A stretch of DNA of 64,000 nucleotides from Natronococcus sp. A-GB1 (GCF_029688845.1 NZ_JARUKW010000009.1:124001-188000); one strand, 5' to 3'. Positions 52,450 to 62,385 are shown, counted from the stretch's first letter. The notes: generated by a model from the sequence alone, not told the origin. Numbers and translations are program-made.

Positions 52450-53339
52450 ACGCCGCAGGAACGCTCGTCCAGGTCGAAGATATCAACGCGCTCGAGACGG
52501 CGACGCTCGTCGACATCGCGATCACGGGACTCCGGTTCCTCGCCGCGTTCGTCGTTGTGGTGATGATCGGACGGTTCGTCCTCGTGCCGCTGGTCAACCG
52601 CGCGTTCGATCGGCGCGAACTGGACGAACACGTCAGGAATCCGCTGTTGATGCTGACACGGTTCGGCATCCTCTTCGTCGCCATCGCGGCCGCGTTCGGC
52701 TTCGCCGGCTTCGAGAACTTCCTCGTGTCGCTGGCTGGCATCGCCGCAGCCGGGGCGCTCGCGATCGGGCTGGCGATGCAGAACGTCATCTCGAACTTCG
52801 TCGCGGGAATCTTCATCTACGCCGACAAGCCGTTCCGGATCGGCGACTGGATCGAGTGGGACGGCGGCGACTACGCCGGCGTCGTCGAGGATATCAGCCT
52901 TCGCGTGACCCGTGTCCGAACGTTCGACAACGAGTTGCTGACCGTTCCCAACTCCGCGCTCACCGGCGGGGTCGTCAAGAACCCCGTCGACGGGGACAAG
53001 CTCCGACTGAAGTTCGTTTTCGGCATCGGCTACGACGACGACATCCAGCAGGCGACCGACATCATCGTCGAGGAGGCAAAGCGCCACCCCGATATCATGG
53101 ACGACCCCGAGCCGGCCGTCCGCCTGACCGAACTCAACGACTCCGACGTCGGCCTCCAGTCGCGGATCTGGATCTCGGATCCCTCGAGAGCCGACTTCGT
53201 CCGCATCAAAGGCGAGTTCATCACCGCCGTCAAGGGGCGCTTCGACGAGGAGGGGATCGATATCCCCTACCCGGTTCGGACGCTCGAGGGCGGTCTCGAG
53301 CTCGAAGACCGACAGACGGTCGGGCAAGCGGCCGAATAG
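52446..53339 (+). CDS. MscS family mechanosensitive channel
   Basis: The 297-aa protein has three N-terminal helices and the pore helix FAGFENFLVSLAGIAAAGALAIGLAMQNVISNFVAGIFI. The cytoplasmic MscS beta domain follows (FRIGDWIEWDGGDYAGVVEDISLRVTRVRTFDNELLTVPN). It opens under membrane tension on osmotic downshock. The C-terminal vestibule is complete. It is the last gene of the rnp4 operon. Confidence 0.92.
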   Translation: MNAAGTLVQVEDINALETATLVDIAITGLRFLAAFVVVVMIGRFVLVPLVNRAFDRRELDEHVRNPLLMLTRFGILFVAIAAAFGFAGFENFLVSLAGIAAAGALAIGLAMQNVISNFVAGIFIYADKPFRIGDWIEWDGGDYAGVVEDISLRVTRVRTFDNELLTVPNSALTGGVVKNPVDGDKLRLKFVFGIGYDDDIQQATDIIVEEAKRHPDIMDDPEPAVRLTELNDSDVGLQSRIWISDPSRADFVRIKGEFITAVKGRFDEEGIDIPYPVRTLEGGLELEDRQTVGQAAE

Positions 53340-53366
53340 CCGGCATCTCGGTTTTCTCGCTGTCCG

Positions 53367-54350
53367 TTACGGCTCGTAGACGAACGTCCGATCGCTCCAG
53401 GCCGTCGCCGACAGCGCCCCCTGTCGCCACGCGCCGCCGACGACGTAGAGGGCGCCGTCGTGGGAGACGGCGGTCGGCCCGTGCAGCGAGAGCGGGAGCT
53501 CGGGTGCGGTCGTCCACTCCTCACCGTCGAAGACCTCGTGTGTGTCGGTCGTCCAGCCCGTGAGGACCGCCGGGTCCTCGCCCCCGCCGAGGTGGAACCG
53601 GCCGCCGACGACGGCACCGGCGGTACCGCTTCGTGGGATCGGGGCTGCGTCGATCACCTCCCACGCGTCGGCGTCGGGATCGTAGGCGTCGACGGTCGGC
53701 TCGTTGTCGCCGTCCCAGCGCCCGCTGACCGTAAGAACCCGGTCGTCGAGGACCCCCGCCGCGAGGTGGTCCCGGGGCGTCGGGATCGGCTCGCCGCGGT
53801 CCCACGTCTCGCCGTCGAAGATCAGGACGTCGTGGCTGTCGGTCGTGAGCCCGCCGACGAGGTACAACCGGTCGTCGGACGCGACGAGTTCGTGACCCCA
53901 GCGGCCCTCCGGCAGGGGGTCGCGTTCGGTCCACTCGTCGGCGTCGGGATCGTACTCGAAGACGTGGTCCTCGGGGGGATCGTCGAACTCGCGGTTACCG
54001 CCGACGACGTAGAGGACGTCCTCGAGCGTCGCCGCCGCGTGGTGGTTCAACGGCTCGGGCATCGACGCCGCGTTCTCCCACTCGTCGGCGACGGGGTCGT
54101 AGACGTCCATCCGGTCCGTCGTATCGCCCAACCCCGTCAGTCCGCCCGGGACGTGGATTCGGTCCTCGAGGACCGCGCCCTTCATCTCGCCGCGCTCGGT
54201 GGGCATGGTCGCGCGCTCGCTCCAGCCCTCGCTGTCGTCGACCGGCGCGGGCCGGAACGTCCACGCGGTCGCGCCGCCGACCGCGAGCAGGCCGCCGCCG
54301 GCGATCGCGCGCCGTCGCGTCAACAGGCTGCGGTCATCGTCCTCGCTCAC
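53367..54350 (-). CDS. Kelch-repeat protein with Tat/membrane-anchor signal
   Basis: The 327-aa protein has a signal TRRRAIAGGGLLAVGGATAW and then about six kelch repeats (motifs LYVVGGNREF, LYLVGGLTTDS, VLTVSGRWDGDN, FHLGGGEDPAV, LYVVGGAWRQG). These form a beta-propeller outside the cell or at its surface. GTG at 54350 (residue run SEDDDRSLLTRRR) is my choice; GTG 54389 is possible. The frame extends further upstream into the SRP RNA side, without coding character. The ligand is unknown. Confidence 0.83.
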   Translation of the reverse strand: MSEDDDRSLLTRRRAIAGGGLLAVGGATAWTFRPAPVDDSEGWSERATMPTERGEMKGAVLEDRIHVPGGLTGLGDTTDRMDVYDPVADEWENAASMPEPLNHHAAATLEDVLYVVGGNREFDDPPEDHVFEYDPDADEWTERDPLPEGRWGHELVASDDRLYLVGGLTTDSHDVLIFDGETWDRGEPIPTPRDHLAAGVLDDRVLTVSGRWDGDNEPTVDAYDPDADAWEVIDAAPIPRSGTAGAVVGGRFHLGGGEDPAVLTGWTTDTHEVFDGEEWTTAPELPLSLHGPTAVSHDGALYVVGGAWRQGALSATAWSDRTFVYEP

Positions 54351-54461
54351 GAGTAAACGGTCGACGAACGGAGTGAAAGTCGTTGTCACTATCGAGCTAC
54401 CGGGCGGTGAGCGCGACGGGTTGCGCCTCGGCTCACGGAACAGGTGAAATGAAGTATGAGT

Positions 54462-54767
54462 GTGGAGGGCCGCGGTTGCCCGGCGTTCCGGCCGGGGGAA
54501 TCCCGGTTGCCTTCTCCACCCCGCGACCCGTCGAGCGACAGGTGTCCGGCGGTCCACTGCTCGCTTCCGCGCCTGATGGGCTGTCGCCGACTAACCACGA
54601 TGGGGCGTCCCTGCGGACGGCCACCGTGGACCGCTGTCCCCGACGGACGAGGCTTCTCTGTTGGCTCCCGGGGCCCCGGCCGGTCTGACCGGACGCCCGC
54701 GGCGTTCGGTCCCCGCTGATGACCATAGCGCGGGTGACGAGCAGGGCCAAACTGCCCGACCTATCCA
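54462..54767 (-). ncRNA. ffs: SRP RNA (archaeal 7S RNA)
   Basis: On the minus strand the helix 8 signature of SRP RNA, TCAGGCGCGGAAGCGAGCAG, is present (plus positions 54557-54576), with the GGAA tetraloop and the A-rich AGCAG side. The surrounding 300 nt are GC-rich, heavily self-complementary and non-coding, and the length fits archaeal 7S RNA. A TATA-like CCTTAAGT (54788-54795) sets a start near 54767. The ends are estimates within about 10 nt. It forms the scaffold for SRP19 and SRP54 in membrane targeting. Confidence 0.85.
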
Positions 54768-54787
54768 TCCCTATGTAGGTGGCTGGA

Positions 54788-54795
54788 ACTTAAGG
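54788..54795 (-). promoter_or_regulatory. TATA-like box for the SRP RNA gene
   Basis: CCTTAAGT on the minus strand lies about 25 nt upstream of the estimated 7S RNA start. Confidence 0.4.
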
Positions 54796-54886
54796 ACCTT
54801 TCGTCTCGAGTACCATCCGAACCGCCCGACTGGACGGCGATCAGGAGCGCCCGTTCAGGGGGCCGAGACCGCGGCCGAGGTGCAGA

Positions 54887-55399
54887 TCAGTCGCTCTCGG
54901 GGCCTCGAACTCGGCCTGGGAGCCCCCACTCCTGGAGGATCGCGAGGACCGCCCAGCCGAGAACCGCGACCTCGAGGGCCAGTACGACCGGGTGGAGCGT
55001 GTGCGTAACGTCGGTTACGGGGAGGACGATCGTCACCGTCTCGAACGCCTCCCGCTCGTCCGAGGGCGGTCCGAGAAAGAACACGTAGTACGGCGTCGTG
55101 GAGAGCCCCTGGGTCGTCGCCACGTTCAGGAAGTCGGTCCCGATATGGAGTAGCCACCCCAGCGACAGCGCCGCGCCTCGTCGGCCGAACAGCCGCGTGA
55201 GCACGAGACTCGCGGGAACGGCGACCGCGATCGAGTGTGCGACGGTGTGGGTAAACGGCGTCAGGCCGAGCCAGTACAGCGGCCGATCGACGAGGTCGGG
55301 CAGCGCCGAGCCGACGACGAGGTACGCTACCGGAAACCGGCTGTAGACGCCGAGCAGATACCCCATCGCCAGGTGAGTCGGAAAGGTGAGGTGGAGCAT
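54887..55399 (-). CDS. YdjM/DUF457-like membrane-bound metal-dependent hydrolase
   Basis: The 170-aa protein has about four helices and histidines spread as in the family: FPTHLAMGY, PFTHTVAHSIAV, GWLLHIGTDF and THTLHPV. An aspartate in GSALPDLVDRP is also conserved. The His/Asp set could bind a metal in the membrane. No substrate is known for haloarchaeal members. It stands alone between the SRP RNA gene and cdc48. Confidence 0.8.
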   Translation of the reverse strand: MLHLTFPTHLAMGYLLGVYSRFPVAYLVVGSALPDLVDRPLYWLGLTPFTHTVAHSIAVAVPASLVLTRLFGRRGAALSLGWLLHIGTDFLNVATTQGLSTTPYYVFFLGPPSDEREAFETVTIVLPVTDVTHTLHPVVLALEVAVLGWAVLAILQEWGLPGRVRGPESD

Positions 55400-55515
55400 C
55401 GGGATGACGGCTACGGAACGGCAGGCGCTCGCGGAACTTCAACCGTCGGTGTGTGAACGAGTTACGAGAAATCGAATCGGTCAGGTCGCGTCGACAGACC
55501 GCGTGGTCGTATCGA

Positions 55516-57768
55516 TCAGGCCACGTCGTTCGCGTCGAACTCGTCGAACCCACCCGTCTCGAGCCCGGACTCGAGGTCGGCGACCGCGTCGGGCGAGATC
55601 TCCTCGAGCGCGCGCTCGAAGTGGTCGGCGGTGAGTTCGATCGCCTCGGCGTCGGAGTCCTTGCCGGCGGCCTCGCGTTCGACGTGTTCGCGGACGGCGA
55701 TCGTCGCGGCCTCCCGGCAGACGGCCTCCACGTCGGCGCCGGTGTAGCCCTCGGTCTCTTCGGCCAGCGTGTCGAGGTCGACGTCCGCCGCCAGCGGCCG
55801 GTTCTGGGTGTGGATCCGGAAGATCTCCCGGCGAGCGTCCCGGTCGGGTTCGGCGACTTCGACGTGACGGTCGAGCCGGCCGGGTCGCAGCAGGGCATCG
55901 TCGATCAGCTCGGGTCGGTTCGAGGCCGCGACGACGACGACGTCCTCGAGCTCCTCGAGCCCGTCGAGTTCGGTCAGCAGCTGTGAGACGACCCGCTCGC
56001 CGACGTTGGAGTCGCCGCTTCCGCTGCCGCGTTTGGATGCGATGGCGTCGATCTCGTCGAAGAAGATGATCGTCGGGGCGTTCGCGCGGGCCTTCTCGAA
56101 GACCTCGCGGACCCCCTTCTCCGACTCGCCGACGTACTTGTCGAACAGCTCCGGACCCTTGACCGAGATGAAGTTCGACTGCGACTCGCTTGCGACCGCC
56201 TTGGCGAGCAGCGTCTTCCCGGTGCCCGGCGGGCCGTGCAGCAGGACGCCCTTCGCGGGACTGAGATCGACCTGCTCGTAGGCGTCGGCGTGTTCCATCG
56301 GCCACTGGATCGCCTCGCGGAGCCGTCCCTTCGCCTCTTCGAGGCCGCCGACGTCCTCCCAGGTGACGTCCGGGACCTCGACGAACACCTCCCGCATCGC
56401 CGAGGGTTCGACGCCCCGGAGCGCGCTCCGGAAGTCTTCGCCGGTGACCTCGATCTTCTCGAGGACCTCGGCGTCGATCTCGTCGGCCTCGAGGTCGAGC
56501 TCGGGCCGGAGCCGGCGCATGGCGGTCATCGCCGCCTCCTTGGCGAGATTCTCGAGGTCGGCGCCGACGAACCCGTGCGTGTTCTCGGCGAAGCGCGCTA
56601 GGTCGACGTCCTCGCTGAGGGGCATGCCGCGGGTGTGGATCTGGAGGATCTCCTCGCGCCCGCCCGTATCGGGGGCGCCGATCTCGATCTCGCGGTCGAA
56701 TCGGCCGCCCCGACGAAGCGCGGGGTCGATCGCGTCCACGCGGTTTGTGGTTCCGATGACGGTGATCTCGCCGCGGTCCTCGAGCCCGTCCATTAGGCTG
56801 AGCAGCTGGGCGACGACGCGTCGCTCGACGTCACCCTGGACGTCCTCGCGCTTTGGCGCGATCGAGTCCAGTTCGTCGATGAAGACGATCGCGGGCTCGT
56901 TCTCGGCGGCCTCCTCGAACACCTCCCGGAGCTGTTCCTCGCTCTCGCCGTAGTACTTCGACATGATCTCCGGGCCGGAGATCGAGTGGAAGTGGGCGTC
57001 GACCTCGTTGGCGACCGCCCGTGCGATGAGTGTCTTCCCGGTGCCGGGCGGGCCGTGTAACAGGACGCCCTTGGGCGGGTCGATACCCAGCGTCCGGAAC
57101 AGCTCGGGGTGGCGCATCGGCAGCTCGATCATCTCGCGGACCTGCTCGAGTTCGTCGTCTAAGCCGCCGACGTCCTCGTAGGTAACCGTCGGCGTCTCGC
57201 CGTCCTCGCCGTCGGCGCCCTCGATCGGGCCTTGGGCTTCGATCTCGAGCTGGTCGGGGGTCCGATCGACGAGTTCGATGTCGGTTCGGTTGCCGACGAC
57301 GACCGTTCCCGCGGGCTCGGTGTCGACGACCGTGATCGGGAGCTGGCGGCCCGATCGGCTCGTCAGCAGGCCGAAGCCGAGCGACACCGTGAGGGTGTCG
57401 CCGGGGCTAACGGCCCGATCCGAGAGCTTCCCTCGCAGGTAGGAGCCGATGTCTCCCTGGATGCGAACGTTCTCGGGGAGGGCGACTCGAACGTGCTCGG
57501 CGGGCTCGACGTCGGCTGCCTCGACGGAGACGGCGTCGTCGATCCGGGCGCCCGCGGCCTGTCGAAGCTGGCCGTCGATACGGACGATACCCCTCCCCGT
57601 GTCCTGGGAGCGGCCGGGCCAGACCCGCGCGATGACGCGACCCTCGCCGCCCTCGATGGCGACGAACTCGCCGCTCGAGACGCCGAGTTCGTCCATTGCT
57701 TTTCTGTCGATCGATGCCAGACCGCTGCCCGCGTCTTTCCGTTTGAGTGGTTTTACTCGAAGTTGCAT
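55516..57768 (-). CDS. cdc48: Cdc48/VCP-type AAA+ ATPase
   Basis: The 750-aa protein has an N-domain (about 1-190) and two AAA modules. Walker A is [17 protein letters not shown] in D1 and [17 protein letters not shown] in D2. Walker B motifs are [15 protein letters not shown] and [15 protein letters not shown], and the second region of homology is intact in both ([25 protein letters not shown]). It unfolds ubiquitin-like-tagged or damaged proteins and often feeds the proteasome. The C-terminal tail is acidic and lacks the HbYX motif seen in PAN. The neighbouring Hsp20 gene fits a protein-quality-control context. Confidence 0.95.
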   Translation of the reverse strand: MQLRVKPLKRKDAGSGLASIDRKAMDELGVSSGEFVAIEGGEGRVIARVWPGRSQDTGRGIVRIDGQLRQAAGARIDDAVSVEAADVEPAEHVRVALPENVRIQGDIGSYLRGKLSDRAVSPGDTLTVSLGFGLLTSRSGRQLPITVVDTEPAGTVVVGNRTDIELVDRTPDQLEIEAQGPIEGADGEDGETPTVTYEDVGGLDDELEQVREMIELPMRHPELFRTLGIDPPKGVLLHGPPGTGKTLIARAVANEVDAHFHSISGPEIMSKYYGESEEQLREVFEEAAENEPAIVFIDELDSIAPKREDVQGDVERRVVAQLLSLMDGLEDRGEITVIGTTNRVDAIDPALRRGGRFDREIEIGAPDTGGREEILQIHTRGMPLSEDVDLARFAENTHGFVGADLENLAKEAAMTAMRRLRPELDLEADEIDAEVLEKIEVTGEDFRSALRGVEPSAMREVFVEVPDVTWEDVGGLEEAKGRLREAIQWPMEHADAYEQVDLSPAKGVLLHGPPGTGKTLLAKAVASESQSNFISVKGPELFDKYVGESEKGVREVFEKARANAPTIIFFDEIDAIASKRGSGSGDSNVGERVVSQLLTELDGLEELEDVVVVAASNRPELIDDALLRPGRLDRHVEVAEPDRDARREIFRIHTQNRPLAADVDLDTLAEETEGYTGADVEAVCREAATIAVREHVEREAAGKDSDAEAIELTADHFERALEEISPDAVADLESGLETGGFDEFDANDVA

Positions 57769-57914
57769 ACGTATCAGTGATAGCTGTCGCTGTCGGCCGA
57801 CGCGAACGCGATCCGCGCAGGCCGGAGTAGTCGGTTCGCCGGCGTGGAGCCGGGTGGCGGTACGGGTCGTTCGGGATGCCGAATCGGCTGCGAACGATTC
57901 GAGGCTGTTCGGGG

Positions 57915-58286
57915 TTACTCACCCTCGAGGGGAATCTCCTTGCCGCGGGTCGCGGGACCCGCAGCCGGGAGCGTCACCTCGAGGACGCCGTTCGTGTACG
58001 CGGCCGTGATCTCGTCGTCGGCGATGCTCTTGGGGAAGCGGAACCGACGATGGTAGGTCTTCTTCCGTCCACGACCGTCGTCGACGTGTTCGGCGGCGAC
58101 GTTCAGAACGCCGTCGTCCCACGTCAGATCGATCTCGTCGGTTTCGAACCCCGGCATGTCGATCGTGAGGACGAACTCGTCCTCCTCTTCGTACAGTTCG
58201 TAGTCGTTGCTTCCCTGCTGTCCGAACAGCCGAGACGGCATCTCAAGGTTCTGGGTCCAGGTGCTTGTGGTCGGTCGGAGCACCAT
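57915..58286 (-). CDS. Hsp20/alpha-crystallin small heat-shock protein
   Basis: The 123-aa chaperone has the alpha-crystallin core ([60 protein letters not shown]) and the C-terminal I-x-L-like motif in GKEIPLEGE. It prevents aggregation of unfolded proteins. A Shine-Dalgarno GAGGTGA (58293-58299) precedes the ATG, so unlike many genes here it has a leader. A TATA-like stretch lies at 58328-58337. It is divergent from the DUF5798-like gene. Confidence 0.92.
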   Translation of the reverse strand: MVLRPTTSTWTQNLEMPSRLFGQQGSNDYELYEEEDEFVLTIDMPGFETDEIDLTWDDGVLNVAAEHVDDGRGRKKTYHRRFRFPKSIADDEITAAYTNGVLEVTLPAAGPATRGKEIPLEGE

Positions 58287-58292
58287 GGGTGG

Positions 58293-58299
58293 TCACCTC
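58293..58299 (-). promoter_or_regulatory. Shine-Dalgarno site of the Hsp20 gene
   Basis: GAGGTGA lies 7 nt before the ATG at 58286 on the minus strand. It shows that this transcript has a leader, in contrast to the leaderless genes nearby. Confidence 0.6.
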
Positions 58300-58400
58300 G
58301 TGTGCATTAGTTGCTTGTTCGCGGTTCGTAATAAGCCTTTCGGACAATGTCGGACGAGCTAGTGAAAAGGACCAATTGGGAGCGTCCCCAAGGGCCGACT

Positions 58401-58721
58401 ATGGGACTTGGAAGCACTGCAAAGAAGCTCCAGGGGTTGTCCGAACGCGCAGAAGCAATGTACAAGCAGGTACAGGAGCTCCAGCAGCGAATCACGAACC
58501 TGGAGGAAGAAGTCGATGACACCCACGACACCGTCAACCGAATGGACCACCAGCTGACCGAGCAGCGCGAACTGCTGCTCGCGATGGCCGAGGAGCAGGG
58601 GATCGACGGCGAGGAGATCCTCGCGGACGCCGCGATCGATCAGGCCGAACTCGAAGCCGAGGACGGCACGACGGAGGAAGCCGACGGAAAGCGTCAGCGA
58701 GAGGAGACGACCGCAGAGTAG
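58401..58721 (+). CDS. DUF5798-like coiled-coil protein
   Basis: The 106-aa protein starts GLGSTAKKLQGLSERAEAMY. A long coiled coil follows (QVQELQQRITNLEEEVDDTHDTVNRMDHQL), then an acidic tail. The family (recalled as DUF5798) is haloarchaeal and of unknown function. The in-frame ATG at 58347 would add 18 residues that do not resemble the family, so 58401 is used. Confidence 0.78.
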   Translation: MGLGSTAKKLQGLSERAEAMYKQVQELQQRITNLEEEVDDTHDTVNRMDHQLTEQRELLLAMAEEQGIDGEEILADAAIDQAELEAEDGTTEEADGKRQREETTAE

Positions 58722-58821
58722 CGCCGAATCGTCTTCTGATGGACGAAATTCCCGATACAGCGACGCGATCCGGTCCTCGGGATAGTAAAACCTAACAACA
58801 GGGGTAACATTTGCCAGCACG

Positions 58822-59802
58822 ATGACGACCCACGAGCGACCGGTGGACTCGGTGCTCGAGACGATCGGTCGGACGCCGCTCGTCCGGCTTCAGGAGTCGC
58901 CGGACGACGTGCAGATCTACGCCAAACTCGAATCGTTCAACCCCGGCGCGAGCGTCAAGGACCGCATCGGCCGCTACATGCTCGAGCGAATGCTCGAGCG
59001 CGGCGACCTGCCGGCCGGCGGGACGGTGATCGAACCCACCGCCGGCAACACGGGGATCGGCCTGGCGATCGCGGCCCGACAGCTCGGCCTCGAGGCGATG
59101 TTCGTCGTGCCCGAGCGCTTCAGCGTCGAGAAACAGCAGCTGATGGCCGCTCTCGGCGCGGAGGTGATCAACACGCCGACCGACGACGGGATGGGCGGGG
59201 CGATCGACCGCGCCCACGAGCTCGCCGCCGAACTCGACGACGCCGTCGTCCCCCAGCAGTTCTCGAACCCGCTGAACACCGAGGCTCACTACGAGACGAC
59301 CGCCCCCGAGATCTACGAGGCCCTCGACGACGAGGTCGGTGCCGTCGTCGCGGGCTGTGGCACGGCCGGGACGCTGATGGGACTGGCCCGCTACGGCCTC
59401 GAGCGCGACGCGTCGACCCACGTCGCCGCCGTCGAACCCGAGGGGTCGGTGTACGGCGACCTGCTCGAGGAGGAACGCGAGGAAGGCGAGTACAAGATCG
59501 AGGGGATCGGCACCCACGACCCCTCGACCAACGAGCTGTTCGATCCGGAGCTGGTCGATATGGTTCACGCCGTCTCCGATCGGGATGCCCACGAGGAACT
59601 GGCCCGTCTCGCCCGTGAGGAGGGCCACCTGGTGGCCTCGAGCGCCGGGGCAGCCAGCATCGCGGCGAAACGGGTCGCCCGGGCGATCGCCGACGGCGAC
59701 CTCGAGACCCCCCACGACACCGTCGTCACGGTGTTTCCCGACTCGAGCGAGCGCTACCTCTCGAAGGGGATCTACCGCTCGTTCGAGGAGTGGACATCCT
59801 GA
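58822..59802 (+). CDS. cysK: Cysteine synthase family PLP enzyme
   Basis: The 326-aa fold-type II enzyme has the Schiff-base lysine in NPGASVKDRIG, the substrate loop EPTAGNTGIGLA, and the phosphate-binding loop GCGTAGTLMG. It makes cysteine from O-acetylserine and sulfide, or uses a related substrate such as O-phosphoserine; the motifs do not separate these. It lacks the C-terminal CBS domains of bacterial cystathionine beta-synthases. It stands alone, convergent with the small zinc-protein gene at 59836. Confidence 0.92.
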   Translation: MTTHERPVDSVLETIGRTPLVRLQESPDDVQIYAKLESFNPGASVKDRIGRYMLERMLERGDLPAGGTVIEPTAGNTGIGLAIAARQLGLEAMFVVPERFSVEKQQLMAALGAEVINTPTDDGMGGAIDRAHELAAELDDAVVPQQFSNPLNTEAHYETTAPEIYEALDDEVGAVVAGCGTAGTLMGLARYGLERDASTHVAAVEPEGSVYGDLLEEEREEGEYKIEGIGTHDPSTNELFDPELVDMVHAVSDRDAHEELARLAREEGHLVASSAGAASIAAKRVARAIADGDLETPHDTVVTVFPDSSERYLSKGIYRSFEEWTS

Positions 59803-59835
59803 TCGGATCGGCCGTCCATCCGCCGCGTAGCCGGC

Positions 59836-60015
59836 TTACTGATAGAGCTTTTTTGCGTCGACGACGTCCAGGGTCTCGTCCTGTTCGGCCTCCCACACCC
59901 GAACGACGAGGTGCGCCTTGCAGTGGTATTCCACCATCTCCATCCCCGTCCGCTCGTTTCTGAGTACGAGCTGGCAGGTCCCCTCGTTCGAACAGTCCCC
60001 TGACCGGTCACACAT
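59836..60015 (-). CDS. Small cysteine-rich protein
   Basis: The 59-aa protein has four cysteines (CDRSGDCSNEGTC at residues 2-14 and C35 in VEYHCKAH) plus histidines near C35, which suggests a zinc site. The ATG at 60015 gives a well-formed protein; the longer upstream extension in the same frame looks non-coding. Function unknown, though such small zinc proteins are common in haloarchaea. Confidence 0.65.
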   Translation of the reverse strand: MCDRSGDCSNEGTCQLVLRNERTGMEMVEYHCKAHLVVRVWEAEQDETLDVVDAKKLYQ

Positions 60016-60115
60016 TACCTTCCCGTATTCCTCTGGCCGGTAAGTCTTTGTCGGTGGTTGGGGCTTTCTACAGGCAGCAATACCGTCGCCCGCCGACCGA
60101 CACAATCGGTTGCGG

Positions 60116-60526
60116 TCAGGCGAGATGCCGCTGGTGTTGTACCTTCAGACACTGATCTTGGACGACGGCTCGCCCGCTCTCCTCGACGCGTTCGGCCGCC
60201 TCATCGTCGCGGATCCCCAGCTGGGTCCAGACCGTCTCGATGTCGTCGCGCTCGAGGACCTCGTCGACGATGCCGGCGACCTCCTCGCTGGGCCGGAAGA
60301 CACAGACGACGTCGATTTCCCGGTCGACGTCCGACAGCGCGTCGGCCGCCGGTCGATCGAAGATCTCCTCGGCGTTCGGGTTGACCGGGAGCACGTCGTA
60401 CCCCTGCTCGAGGAGGTATCGAGGAACGTCGTGGGCGGCCTTGCCGGGCGTGGTTGAACAGCCGACGACAGCGATCGTCTTGCTCTCGAGCGCATCGCGG
60501 ATTCGAGCGGATTCGGAGACTGGCAT
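60116..60526 (-). CDS. CoA-binding domain protein
   Basis: The 136-aa single-domain Rossmann protein has the CoA-binding signature TIAVVGCSTTPGKAAHDVPRYLLEQGYDVLPVNPNAEE, with the later block DVVCVFRPSEEVAGIVDEVL. It resembles YccU, a stand-alone CoA-binding protein whose role is not known. It lies 42 bp upstream of no co-directional partner; the RecA-like gene starts at 61180 on the same strand. Confidence 0.88.
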   Translation of the reverse strand: MPVSESARIRDALESKTIAVVGCSTTPGKAAHDVPRYLLEQGYDVLPVNPNAEEIFDRPAADALSDVDREIDVVCVFRPSEEVAGIVDEVLERDDIETVWTQLGIRDDEAAERVEESGRAVVQDQCLKVQHQRHLA

Positions 60527-60568
60527 ACCCGATGTAGCGTCGCCGGCCCTAAACGTTGCGTGGCGCGT

Positions 60569-61180
60569 TCAGGTTTCGAGTCCGGTCGTGCTGATCTTCG
60601 GCTCGCCGTCGTCCCCCTCCCGGACCCTGATGAGGCCGTCGAACAGCTGTTTGAGCGTGTTCATCGTCTGTTCGTCGTGGGCCGTCGAGTCGATAACGGT
60701 GATGCCCAGAGCGCCGGCACTCTGGATGCGGCCGGTGAAGACGTGGAGGAACCGGAACACGGTCTGGAGATCCGCGTACATCAGCAGCGTCGAAACCGAG
60801 GAGATGAGCACGCGGTTCCGCTCGAGCCCGCGCTCGTCGTAGAACTCCTGGAGGAACTCGGAGAGCTTGATCCCGATCCCGGTCATGTCCACCGGCGAGG
60901 AGGCGTACTTGATCCGTGGGTCGTCCTCGACGGTCCCGACGCCCCGCTGTTCGGTCACGCAGTCGACGACGCCGACGTCGGCCTCGTCCGGAAAGTTCGG
61001 GAGGATCGCCTCGGCGCCGTCCTTCGTGGTCACCGCAATCGACCCCTCGCCACGGGCTGCGCCGTTCTCGAGCAGCCCGAGCGCGAGCCCGCGCTTTCCG
61101 GTCAGCGGCGGTCCCGACACGAGCACGTTCGTTCCGGGGACGACTTCGAGATCCGGACCGACGGCAGCGAGATTGTACAT
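60569..61180 (-). CDS. RecA-superfamily (KaiC/RAD55-like) ATPase
   Basis: The 203-aa protein has a Walker A loop GPPLTGKR (residues about 23-30) and a Walker B-like strand NRVLISSVSTLLMY. The ending DGLIRVREGDDGEPK is typical of the archaeal RAD55/KaiC-like group. The usual catalytic glutamate after Walker A is not obvious, so ATPase activity is uncertain. In haloarchaea such proteins are linked to signalling or DNA repair. The 42-bp spacing suggests co-transcription with the CoA-binding protein gene downstream. Confidence 0.78.
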   Translation of the reverse strand: MYNLAAVGPDLEVVPGTNVLVSGPPLTGKRGLALGLLENGAARGEGSIAVTTKDGAEAILPNFPDEADVGVVDCVTEQRGVGTVEDDPRIKYASSPVDMTGIGIKLSEFLQEFYDERGLERNRVLISSVSTLLMYADLQTVFRFLHVFTGRIQSAGALGITVIDSTAHDEQTMNTLKQLFDGLIRVREGDDGEPKISTTGLET

Positions 61181-61300
61181 ACCTGACGTTTCCTCGTCGA
61201 AACGCTCCGTCCCGACGGCACTCCGGGACTGAAGCAGTTGATAAGATGGTATACTAAGGCGCGTATAGGTCTTTTGATTGATGTGTTCGGTTCGGTCGAC

Positions 61301-62152
61301 TCAGGCGATCGTGCCGCCCTCGAGTGCGCGACCGACGATGAAGGCGACGGCCGCGAGGAACATCCCGTACTTGAGACGGGACTGGCCGGCCGTCGGATCG
61401 TCGAAGCTCTCGTAGGCCGCGTACAGCATGATCGCGTTCGCCGGCAGGACGACCGCCAGGTAGGCGACTCCGAACTCGCCGAGGGCGTACGGCAGCGGGC
61501 TCGCGAGCACGGCCGCGACCAGCAGCGCCGTCGCGACCGTCAGCGCGGGCCGTTCGCCGATCGCGATCGGCAGCGTGTTCAGCCCCTCCTCACGGTCGCC
61601 CTCGAGGTCCTCGACGTCTTTGATGATCTCACGGGTCAGCGTGGCGACGCCCGCGAGAACGAACAACACGGCCGCGGGACCGACCTCGCCGACTGCTGCG
61701 GCCCCGAACAGGAACGTACTCCCGACGAGGTAGGCCACCAGGGCGTTGCCCAGCCCGGGCAATCCTTTGAACAGCTCCGTGTACGCGACCAGCGCGAGGA
61801 GGTTGATTACGGCGATCGCGATCGCCAACCACGGGAGCACCAGCGCCAGCCCGATCGCACCCGCGAACAGCACGACGCTGAACGCGAGCGCTCCGCGAGG
61901 ACTCACCGCGCCCCGCGGGATCGCCCGCTCGGGCTGGTTGATTCGGTCGATCTCCCGGTCGAAGTAGTCGTTGATCGCGTTCCCCGCACCGACCGCCAGC
62001 CCCGTCGCCGCGACGGCGGCCGTCACCTCGAGCGGGTGGCTCGTCACCCCGCCGGCGACGAACGCGCCGATGAACGTCAGCACGCTGGCGGCGATCACGT
62101 TTATCGGCCGTGTCAGCTCGAGCAACCCACGAACCGTCTCCCCCGCAGTCAT
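61301..62152 (-). CDS. ubiA: Digeranylgeranylglyceryl phosphate synthase (UbiA family)
   Basis: The 283-aa membrane prenyltransferase has about eight helices and the two aspartate motifs NAINDYFDREID and DVEDLEGDREEGLNTLP, with RAIPRGAVSPRGAL between. This pattern is the archaeal DGGGP synthase, which adds a second geranylgeranyl group to geranylgeranylglyceryl phosphate to give the diether lipid core. The prenyl synthase (23407) and mvaD (28168) supply the same pathway. Confidence 0.9.
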   Translation of the reverse strand: MTAGETVRGLLELTRPINVIAASVLTFIGAFVAGGVTSHPLEVTAAVAATGLAVGAGNAINDYFDREIDRINQPERAIPRGAVSPRGALAFSVVLFAGAIGLALVLPWLAIAIAVINLLALVAYTELFKGLPGLGNALVAYLVGSTFLFGAAAVGEVGPAAVLFVLAGVATLTREIIKDVEDLEGDREEGLNTLPIAIGERPALTVATALLVAAVLASPLPYALGEFGVAYLAVVLPANAIMLYAAYESFDDPTAGQSRLKYGMFLAAVAFIVGRALEGGTIA

Positions 62153-62193
62153 GCCCGAGTCTGCTCAGGCGGCGAGGATAAACGGTCCGATCT

Positions 62194-62385
62194 TTACCGC
62201 CACTCCTCGAGATCACAGAGATCTGCGTCGGCGACCGAGAGCCAGGCTCCGGCCCGTTCGGCCTCGTCGGTGCCGAGCGGGACCGCCATCCAGACGTCCG
62301 CCTCGCCGTCGCCGCACAGCTCGAGGGGACGCCCCTCGGACGATTCCTCGTCGGCACTGGATTCGGGCCGCTCGCGTACCGTCAT
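62194..62385 (-). CDS. Small acidic haloarchaeal protein
   Basis: The 63-aa protein is polar at its start and has a beta-like core ADVWMAVPLGTDEAERAGAW ending LCDLEEWR. The ending W-x-(D/E)-L-C-x-L-x-x-W looks conserved, which supports a real gene. No function is known to me. It lies 41 bp upstream of the ubiA start on the same strand, so co-transcription is likely. Confidence 0.6.
   Translation of the reverse strand: MTVRERPESSADEESSEGRPLELCGDGEADVWMAVPLGTDEAERAGAWLSVADADLCDLEEWR

Noticed and set aside
54433-54768. Several short ORFs across the SRP RNA
   Set aside because: They overlap each other in all frames, lack motifs, and the region carries the SRP helix 8 signature.
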